Below, piece after piece: positions 1 through 5,371 of a stretch of DNA of 5,371 nucleotides. The stretch is from assembly GCA_013140935.1 (NCBI GenBank), contig JABFSD010000086.1:1-5371 (forward strand), given 5' to 3'. Numbering within the stretch: position 1 is the first letter of the stretch; every line of letters begins with the position of its first letter. The stretch comes from Acidobacteriota bacterium (lineage in GTDB: Bacteria; Acidobacteriota; Blastocatellia; RBC074). The position numbers were made by a program, and so were the translations under genes. Under the pieces are notes generated by a model that saw only the letters and a program-made list of their open reading frames with translations, had not been told where the DNA came from and searched no databases.

Positions 1-1206
1 GTCGAAAGACTCGATGCGCGAAGGCCGCGCAGGCAAGCCCAGCAAGTCCTGTAAGTCGCTCAAGACTTTCGTCCAATCAATCTTGATGACGCGGAAGCGT
101 TGTTCGAATCCGATCTTCGCGTTCTTCTCGACCAGATCAATCATCTCGCGTTTCTGTCCGCGTTGCGGATCGAGAATGCGCACGCGCCGACCGCGCTTTT
201 CCGTCAAGACCTGCTCAAGTAACTCGCGGTCTTCCCAATCCACCGGCACGTGAATTTCGAGCGGGACGTAATTGCCGATGGTGTAATACTGCTCCAACAC
301 GCTGCCGAGAAACTCGCCGGGATTGAAGCCTTCGGTCAGCACGTCTTCCCAATAAAATTCACGGCGACCGATGATGCGGCCTTCACGCATGGTGAAAAGC
401 TGCAAGGCCAACTGATGGGCTTCGCGGTAATAGCCGAAAATGTCTATGTCTTGATCGGGTTGCGTGAGCATCTTTTGCTGTTCGCTCAACGCGACTACCG
501 TGCGCCGCAAGTCGCGGTATTTTGCCGCCTGCTCGAAACGCAATTCATCCGAAGCCTTGAGCATGCGTTCTTCCAGCGCATCGGCTAACTCTTTGTCTTT
601 GCCTTCGAGCAAGAGGCGCACGTCATTGACCGTCTCGGCGTATTCTTTCGGCGTACACAAATCTTTCTGGCACGGCCCCGAACAACGTTTGATTTGATAT
701 TCCATGCACGGACGTTTGGCGCGTTGATAAATCGTATAAACCTCATCTGAACACGTGCGCAATTGAAATTCGCGGTTGATGAGCGTGATGGTTTTATCGG
801 CTAACGAAGCCGGCAGGTAAGGGCCGAAATACATCGCGCCATCTTTTTCGACGCGGCGGGTTTTGCTGATGCGTGGGAACTCTTCGTTAATCGTGAGCTT
901 CAGGTGCGGATAAGCCTTGTCGTCCTTGAGCATTACGTTGTAACGCGGACGATGCTGCTTGATGAGATTCGATTCGAGTACGAGCGCTTCTTTCTCGCTG
1001 TCGGTGACGATGTATTCGAAATCTACGATGCGCGCGACCAACTCTTGCGTCTTGGGGTCGAGATGGCGCGAAGCCTGAAAGTATTGCCTGACGCGGTTGC
1101 GCAGACTTTTGGCTTTGCCGATGTAAAGGATTTGCCCTTTGGCGTTTTTGTGGATGTAACAACCGGGTTGCACGGGCAAGCTGTCGAGTTTTTCTTCGAG
1201 CGTCAT
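1..1206 (-). CDS. uvrC: UvrABC excinuclease subunit C, N-terminal 402 residues (3' end outside window)
   Basis: UvrC makes the two incisions flanking a DNA lesion after UvrA/UvrB damage recognition. Reading the minus strand from the ATG at 1206 gives an uninterrupted frame of 402 codons to the window edge. Residues 13-91 are the GIY-YIG nuclease that cuts 3' of the lesion: GCY at 15-17, YIG at 28-30, GKAKSLRNRV with Arg38, and LESNLIK with Glu78, ending in RPRYN. Cys152, 167, 175 and 179 match the conserved cysteine cluster of the family. Residues about 207-240 form the UVR (UvrB-binding) helix pair, with the core ELRFEQAAKYRDLRR. The frame ends in RIESFD; the last Asp aligns with the first catalytic Asp (E. 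coli D399) of the RNase H-like 5'-incision domain, so that domain and the HhH region lie outside. Ser replaces the Cys of E. coli RIECFD, a tolerated variation. The start fits the family (MTLEEKLDSLPVQPG), though no clear Shine-Dalgarno precedes it. It is divergent from the kinase gene. Confidence 0.97.
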   Translation of the reverse strand, partial: MTLEEKLDSLPVQPGCYIHKNAKGQILYIGKAKSLRNRVRQYFQASRHLDPKTQELVARIVDFEYIVTDSEKEALVLESNLIKQHRPRYNVMLKDDKAYPHLKLTINEEFPRISKTRRVEKDGAMYFGPYLPASLADKTITLINREFQLRTCSDEVYTIYQRAKRPCMEYQIKRCSGPCQKDLCTPKEYAETVNDVRLLLEGKDKELADALEERMLKASDELRFEQAAKYRDLRRTVVALSEQQKMLTQPDQDIDIFGYYREAHQLALQLFTMREGRIIGRREFYWEDVLTEGFNPGEFLGSVLEQYYTIGNYVPLEIHVPVDWEDRELLEQVLTEKRGRRVRILDPQRGQKREMIDLVEKNAKIGFEQRFRVIKIDWTKVLSDLQDLLGLPARPSRIESFD

Positions 1207-1291
1207 ACCAAAATTATGAATGAGGAGAGCCGCAGGACGAAACCAACGTGCAGTTTCACCCGACAACGCAGGCGTGCATAATCAGCGAGCT
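1207..1291. promoter_or_regulatory. Divergent intergenic region with two CATAAT (-10-like) boxes
   Basis: This 85-base gap separates the start codons of uvrC (leftward) and the PfkB kinase (rightward), so it should hold both promoters unless one is transcribed from elsewhere. A CATAAT hexamer (5 of 6 to TATAAT) lies on the minus strand at 1218-1213, 6 bases ahead of the uvrC ATG. Another lies on the plus strand at 1277-1282, 9 bases ahead of the kinase ATG. Neither has a good -35 at 16-18 bases, and neither gene has a good Shine-Dalgarno. If real, both transcripts would start at or almost at the start codon. The call rests on short motifs and is weak. Confidence 0.3.
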
Positions 1292-2221
<930 letters not shown>

Positions 2222-2243
2222 TACACTGCTCACGGCAAGAAAT

Positions 2244-2250
2244 AGGAGGT
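2244..2250 (+). promoter_or_regulatory. Strong Shine-Dalgarno fixing the start at 2253
   Basis: AGGAGGT is a full-consensus ribosome binding site, but only 2 bases separate it from the ATG at 2253 (3 if the core AGGAGG is counted), which is unusually close. It still decides the start. The same frame is open upstream to an ATG at 2136, but those extra 39 residues are read out of frame within the kinase gene and have no family similarity, while similarity to AlbA_2 proteins begins right after 2253. Confidence 0.75.
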
Positions 2251-2252
2251 TT

Positions 2253-3434
2253 ATGACTAATCAGGAACTCGAACAACTTTTGCAGGACATGGAATCAGAT
2301 CGAGTTGAGCGAAAGGCTTCAATCTCTGATCCAGATAAGATCTGCCAAGCTATTTGTGCCTTCGCCAATGATTTGCCCAATTATCAATTGCCCGGTGTCA
2401 TATTCGTCGGCATCCATGATAACGGGAATTGCACCGGTCTGACGATCACCGACAAATTGTTGCTTACGCTGGCTGATATGCGAGCGAATGGCAATATCGT
2501 TCCTTTTCCAACGATGACCGTACAAAAACATACGCTCAATCATTGCGAAGTAGCGGTGATCGTGGTTCAGCCCGCAGATGCCCCTCCCGTCAGATTTAAG
2601 GGGTGCGTTTGGATAAGAGTAGGGCCACGGCGCGCGCAAGCGGCGGCTCAGGATGAGCGAGTGTTGAGCGAAAAACGTCGTACTAAGGATCAACCTTTTG
2701 ACCTACGCCCAGTTGATGCTGCTACGTTGGATGATTTCGATTTAGAGCAATTTCGCCGCGTCTATTTACCGTCCGCGGTCTCGTTCGATGTGTTGGAACA
2801 AAATCAGCGTTCAGTGGAAGACCAATTGAAATCCCTGCGTTTCATCACCGTCCCTGGTCAGCCGACCGTTCTGGGGCTGCTCACTATCGGCAACGATACG
2901 CGCCAATTTCTGCCGGGAGCGTATATCCAATTCCTCAGATTTGACGGCACTGAAATGACCGACCCGATCAAAGATCAAAAAGAAATTGACGGCAGCTTGC
3001 CTGACCTTCTGCGCTCACTCGACAGCGTATTTGAAGCGCATATTTCAGTGGCTACTGATTTCACTTCACAAGCACTCGAACAACAGCGCCCAGACTTTCC
3101 GCTGGTGGCGTTGCAACAATTGGCACGTAATGCGGTTTTGCACCGCAATTACGAAGGGACCAATGCGCCCGTGCGTATCTATTGGTTCAGTGACCGTATC
3201 GAAATCCAAAGCCCCGGTGGTCCTTTCGGTCAAGTCACGCGACAAAACTTCGGGCAACCCGGTATCACCGATTATCGCAACCCCAATCTGGCTGAAGCCC
3301 TCAAGAACCTAGGCTATGTGCAACGTTTTGGCTTGGGCATTCAAATAGCACAACGGGAACTGTACAAAAACGGCAACCCTCCGTTGGAATTCATGGTCGA
3401 AGACGCTTTTACGTTGGTAATCATCAGGAAATAA
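2253..3434 (+). CDS. AlbA_2 (Schlafen-like) domain protein with C-terminal HATPase_c_4 (GHKL-type) ATPase
   Basis: This is a 393-residue soluble protein with no signal peptide or membrane segment. Residues about 13-125 are an AlbA_2 / divergent AAA-4 (Schlafen-like) nucleic-acid-binding domain: ESDRVERKAS at 14-23, the helix ICQAICAFAND at 30-40, then VIFVGIHDNG at 49-58 and CVWIRVGPRRAQA at 118-130. In place of the common short N-x-G-G turn there is a longer DLPNYQLPG. Residues about 150-260 form a less distinctive middle region. Residues about 283-393 match HATPase_c_4: LQQLARNAVLHRNY at 287-300 (N-box, Asn293), DRIEIQSPGGPFG at 314-326, and YRNPNLAEALKNLG followed by RFGLGI at 358-363. This is the architecture of the COG2865 group, often annotated as RecG-related or transcriptional regulator although no helicase is present. 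Its true function is unknown to me; ATP-dependent DNA or RNA binding is the reasonable inference. It is followed 15 bases later by a ParA gene, so the two are probably co-transcribed. GC is lower than in the preceding kinase. Confidence 0.92.
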   Translation: MTNQELEQLLQDMESDRVERKASISDPDKICQAICAFANDLPNYQLPGVIFVGIHDNGNCTGLTITDKLLLTLADMRANGNIVPFPTMTVQKHTLNHCEVAVIVVQPADAPPVRFKGCVWIRVGPRRAQAAAQDERVLSEKRRTKDQPFDLRPVDAATLDDFDLEQFRRVYLPSAVSFDVLEQNQRSVEDQLKSLRFITVPGQPTVLGLLTIGNDTRQFLPGAYIQFLRFDGTEMTDPIKDQKEIDGSLPDLLRSLDSVFEAHISVATDFTSQALEQQRPDFPLVALQQLARNAVLHRNYEGTNAPVRIYWFSDRIEIQSPGGPFGQVTRQNFGQPGITDYRNPNLAEALKNLGYVQRFGLGIQIAQRELYKNGNPPLEFMVEDAFTLVIIRK

Positions 3435-3449
3435 CTCATCGAGCAAACA

Positions 3450-4451
3450 ATGGATAAGACAGTCATCGCTTTCTTCAACAACAAAGGTGGCGTAGGTAAA
3501 ACGTCTCTGGTTTATCATCTGGCATGGATGCTAGCTGACCTCAATGTCCGTGTCTTAGCTGCCGATTTAGACCCGCAAGCCAATTTAACGGCGGCCTTTC
3601 TCACTGACGACCAGATGATAGAAATTTGGCCGGAAGGGGATCACCCAGACACGATTTATGGCGGCGTTCAGCCACTGCTCAAAGGCGTAGGAGACATCGC
3701 CCAACCGCGTTTGCAACAGATTGATGATCGCCTGGCAGTGCTGGCGGGCGACTTGGCCCTCTCCGGTTTTGAAGATGAGCTGTCAGCGCAATGGCCCGAT
3801 TGCTTAGCTCGCAAAGAAAGGGCGTTTCGGGTGATTTCAGCTTTTTGGCGTATCTTGCAAGCGGCTGCTACCACCCACCAAGCCAATGTAGTGTTAGTAG
3901 ACCTTGGCCCCAATCTTGGTGCCATCAACCGCGCAGCATTGATCTCTGCTGATTACGTAATTGTCCCGCTTTCGCCTGACCTGTTTTCATTGCAAGGGCT
4001 GCGCAACCTCGGCCCGCGTTTGCGCGAATGGCGTGTACAATGGGAAGAACGGCTCGCCAAAAATCCTGCGCCAGATTTGAAATTGCCTTCAGGAAGGATG
4101 AAACCCACTGGCTACATCATTATGCAACACGCGATGCGGCTTGACCGGCCAGTCAAAGCATTTGAGCGATGGATTGCCCGCATTCCTGAAATCTATCGAA
4201 AATATGTGCTGGATGAACCCGGCGAACCAGGCGTTTTAATTAACAACGACCCGCATCGTCTGGCGCTGCTCAAACACTATCAAAGCCTGATGCCGCTGGC
4301 GCAAGAATCACGCAAACCGATGTTTCACCTCAAGCCCGCTGATGGCGCGGGAGGTGCCCACATTCAGGCTGTTAGAAATGTTTACGAACATTTCAAGCTA
4401 CTTGCGCATGAGTTGGGAAAGCGCACAGGCGTGGCGTTGCCGCCTGATTAG
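3450..4451 (+). CDS. ParA/MinD-family deviant Walker A ATPase
   Basis: This 333-residue ATPase belongs to the ParA/MinD/Soj group, whose members dimerise on ATP binding and usually bind DNA or membrane to position cargo. The deviant Walker A motif NNKGGVGKTS is at 10-19, with signature Lys12 and P-loop Lys17. Walker A' is DLDPQAN at 39-45. The Walker B strand is NVVLVDLGPNLG at 146-157 (Asp151), followed by INRAALISADYVIVPLSPD. The core ends near residue 190. A C-terminal region of about 140 residues follows, with the segments YIIMQHAMRLDRPVKAF and PMFHLKPADGAGG, longer than in a minimal ParA. There is no N-terminal helix-turn-helix of the plasmid type, and no ParB gene lies in the window, so ordinary chromosome or plasmid partitioning is not supported. 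Start: first ATG after the previous stop, preceded only by a weak GAG. Its position directly behind the AlbA_2-GHKL gene suggests a functional pair; the role is unknown. Confidence 0.93.
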   Translation: MDKTVIAFFNNKGGVGKTSLVYHLAWMLADLNVRVLAADLDPQANLTAAFLTDDQMIEIWPEGDHPDTIYGGVQPLLKGVGDIAQPRLQQIDDRLAVLAGDLALSGFEDELSAQWPDCLARKERAFRVISAFWRILQAAATTHQANVVLVDLGPNLGAINRAALISADYVIVPLSPDLFSLQGLRNLGPRLREWRVQWEERLAKNPAPDLKLPSGRMKPTGYIIMQHAMRLDRPVKAFERWIARIPEIYRKYVLDEPGEPGVLINNDPHRLALLKHYQSLMPLAQESRKPMFHLKPADGAGGAHIQAVRNVYEHFKLLAHELGKRTGVALPPD

Positions 4452-4470
4452 CCAAGTGGAGGCACTTCCT

Positions 4471-4516
4471 TGAAATAAAAACGCCGCTGCGAGTTTGTGC
4501 GCTATCTCGCAGCGGC
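4471..4516 (-). terminator. Rho-independent terminator acting on minus-strand transcripts
   Basis: GCCGCTGCGAG at 4483-4493 and CTCGCAGCGGC at 4506-4516 form a perfect 11-bp GC-rich stem around a 12-base loop. Read on the minus strand, the stem is followed by GTTTTTATTTCA, a good U-tract. On the plus strand it is followed by TTACAGG, so it should terminate ParA transcripts poorly. The orientation is odd because no minus-strand gene lies upstream of it in the window. It may block antisense transcription into the ParA gene, or end an unrecognised RNA. Confidence 0.75.
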
Positions 4517-4669
4517 TTACAGGAGGATACCCCTCTGAAGAAATCGCTATCGTCGTTTTCCTCAGCGGTTACTCGCAAAGACTGCGGCGTGTCCAAGACG
4601 GTTTCAAACTTTTCTGACGCCGCGAAAAATTCTCAAACTCAGCACACTGTACGCCGTAATCGGGATGGC

Positions 4670-4675
4670 TATAAT
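4670..4675 (+). promoter_or_regulatory. TATAAT -10 box of the hydrolase promoter
   Basis: This is a perfect TATAAT, preceded by TGGC so that a TG lies one base further away than in a true extended -10. The best -35 candidates are poor (TGTACG at 4648-4653, 16-base spacing, 3 of 6). Transcription would start near 4682 and give a leader of about 30 bases containing AAGGAG, a typical arrangement for the gene at 4712. Confidence 0.5.
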
Positions 4676-4699
4676 CGCCGCATTCTATTTCCCGCATTC

Positions 4700-4705
4700 A
4701 AGGAG
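4700..4705 (+). promoter_or_regulatory. Shine-Dalgarno fixing the hydrolase start at 4712
   Basis: AAGGAG is followed by 6 bases before the ATG at 4712, near-ideal spacing. It matters because the frame is open upstream of this ATG; the site, together with the signal peptide that starts at this Met, settles the start. Confidence 0.75.
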
Positions 4706-4711
4706 TTTTTC

Positions 4712-5371
4712 ATGCAACGCATTTATCGGTTCGCCGCAGGACTGGCGCTGTGCCTGAGTCTGGCGGCGCTGCTTTGGGATTCGCACGGGGCGCAAGCCCA
4801 ACTGGCGGCTTATGACGTAAGAGCCAATTACACCAAGTCAGAGCATCAGATTCCGATGCGCGACGGCAAGCGACTTTTCACGGTTGTCTATGCGCCGAAA
4901 GACACGTCGCAGAAATATCCTTTCCTGATGGAACGCACGCCTTACAGCGCCGGGCCTTATGGCGCTGAGAATTACAAACGCGGTTTGGGGCCGAACCATC
5001 GCTTTGCGCCCGAAGGTTATATTTTCGTTTATCAGGACGTGCGCGGTACGTTTATGTCTGAAGGTGAATTCGACGACGTGCGGCCTTTCAACGCGAATAA
5101 GAAAACGCCGACTGACATTGATGAAGCGAGCGACACTTACGACACGGTCGAGTGGTTATTGAAAAACATTCCCAACCATAACGGACGCTTAGGCGCTTAT
5201 GGCATTTCCTATCCGGGTTTTTATACGACGATGACGGCGCTAGCCGATCATCCGGCGATCAAGGCCGTGTCGCCGCAAGCCCCCGTCACGAACTGGTTCA
5301 TCGGCGATGACGATCATCGCAACGGCGCACTGTTTCTGTTCGATGCGTTCGGATTCAATATGACGTTCGGC
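4712..5371 (+). CDS. Secreted CocE/NonD-family (peptidase S15) alpha/beta hydrolase, N-terminal 220 residues
   Basis: The gene runs off the window. Residues 1-29 form a Sec signal peptide: Arg3 and Arg6, a hydrophobic core AAGLALCLSLAALLW, and AQA at 27-29 as the likely signal peptidase I site, so the product is exported. The mature part is an S15/CocE-type alpha/beta hydrolase: QIPMRDGKRLFTVVYAP at 46-62, ERTPYSAGPYG at 74-84, VYQDVRGTFMSEGEF at 106-120, DTYDTVEWLLKN at 141-152, and the nucleophile elbow GAYGISYPGF with Ser166. The catalytic Asp and His and the jelly-roll domain would lie in the missing part. RGTFMSEGEF, the nucleophile region and IGDDDHRNGALF at 197-208 resemble alpha-amino acid ester hydrolases and glutaryl-7-ACA acylases, where an Asp in the GDD segment helps bind the substrate's alpha-amino group; in them the Tyr after the Ser (here Tyr167) contributes to the oxyanion hole. 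X-prolyl dipeptidyl peptidase or a general esterase remains possible. It has its own TATAAT and ribosome binding site, so it is probably transcribed separately from the ParA gene. Confidence 0.92.
   Translation, partial: MQRIYRFAAGLALCLSLAALLWDSHGAQAQLAAYDVRANYTKSEHQIPMRDGKRLFTVVYAPKDTSQKYPFLMERTPYSAGPYGAENYKRGLGPNHRFAPEGYIFVYQDVRGTFMSEGEFDDVRPFNANKKTPTDIDEASDTYDTVEWLLKNIPNHNGRLGAYGISYPGFYTTMTALADHPAIKAVSPQAPVTNWFIGDDDHRNGALFLFDAFGFNMTFG

Larger units (their letters stand above)
4452..4711. other. 260-base non-coding stretch between the ParA and hydrolase genes
   Basis: I see no convincing gene here on either strand. It contains a weak 5-bp hairpin just after the ParA stop (AAGTG at 4454-4458, CACTT at 4463-4467), the strong minus-strand terminator, a GCGGCGT/ACGCCGC inverted repeat (4584-4590 and 4617-4623, 26-base loop), and the hydrolase promoter and ribosome binding site. 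The plus frame of the hydrolase is open backwards through most of the stretch, but the peptide is low in family character and lacks a good start. A 67-codon minus-strand frame over 4393-4596 begins with TTG and spans the terminator; it looks accidental. The part from about 4520 to 4660 is otherwise unexplained. Confidence 0.6.

Noticed and set aside
250..1281. Plus-strand open frames over 1-1281 (for example 250-588 and 904-1281)
   Set aside because: They are shadows of uvrC, whose continuous 402-codon minus-strand frame has all expected motifs.
1220..1291. N-terminal extension of the PfkB kinase from the ATG at 1220
   Set aside because: The extra 24 residues (MRRAAGRNQRAV and onward) do not resemble the family, and the kinase fold begins just after the Met at 1292. 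The GAGGAG there lies after, not before, the 1220 ATG.
3450..4451. A ParABS chromosome or plasmid partition locus
   Set aside because: There is no ParB gene and no visible parS-like repeats in the window; the neighbour is an AlbA_2-GHKL protein.
4454..4467. AAGTG/CACTT hairpin as terminator of the ParA transcript
   Set aside because: A 5-bp stem with a 4-base loop and no following T-run is too weak to call as an intrinsic terminator.
4393..4596. 67-codon minus-strand frame overlapping the ParA 3' end
   Set aside because: It begins at TTG, runs through the terminator hairpin, overlaps a solid gene and has no recognisable protein features.
4584..4623. GCGGCGT/ACGCCGC inverted repeat as a terminator
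   Set aside because: The stem is 7 bp with a 26-base loop and neither side is followed by a T-tract; at most it is a structural or operator element.

Overview
This 5.4-kb stretch of bacterial chromosome holds five protein genes and no rRNA, tRNA, transposase or CRISPR array. The flanking genes are moderately GC-rich, Shine-Dalgarno sites are used, and one gene encodes a secreted hydrolase with a Sec-type signal peptide. This suggests a free-living bacterium. The mix of genes would suit a soil group such as Acidobacteriota, but that is a guess; nothing seen fixes the taxon.

Layout. (1) 1-1206, minus strand: the first 402 codons of uvrC, the nucleotide excision repair endonuclease, cut off by the window edge at what should be the first catalytic aspartate of its C-terminal nuclease. 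(2) 1207-1291: a short divergent intergenic region with a CATAAT box close to each start codon. (3) 1292-2221, plus: a complete PfkB/ribokinase-family sugar or nucleoside kinase. (4) 2253-4451, plus: a compact two-gene unit. The first gene joins a Schlafen-type AlbA_2 domain to a C-terminal GHKL-type ATPase (HATPase_c_4). The second, 15 bases later, is a ParA/MinD-type deviant Walker ATPase with no ParB partner in view. (5) 4452-4711: a 260-base non-coding stretch with a perfect 11-bp hairpin whose T-tract faces the minus strand, and a TATAAT box for the next gene. (6) 4712 to the edge, plus: the N-terminal 220 residues of a secreted CocE/NonD (peptidase S15) hydrolase resembling alpha-amino acid ester hydrolases.

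How they fit together. uvrC, the kinase and the hydrolase look like unrelated housekeeping or metabolic genes. The AlbA_2-GHKL/ParA pair is the notable part: two nucleotide-driven proteins in one transcription unit, with its own plausible promoter and a strong ribosome binding site, and with somewhat lower GC than the kinase gene before it. From memory, close relatives of both proteins occur in many bacteria, often as neighbours, but I know of no established function. A role in defence, DNA/RNA surveillance or localisation is inference only. The second item worth checking is the minus-strand terminator, which has no minus-strand gene feeding it and could mark an unannotated small RNA.
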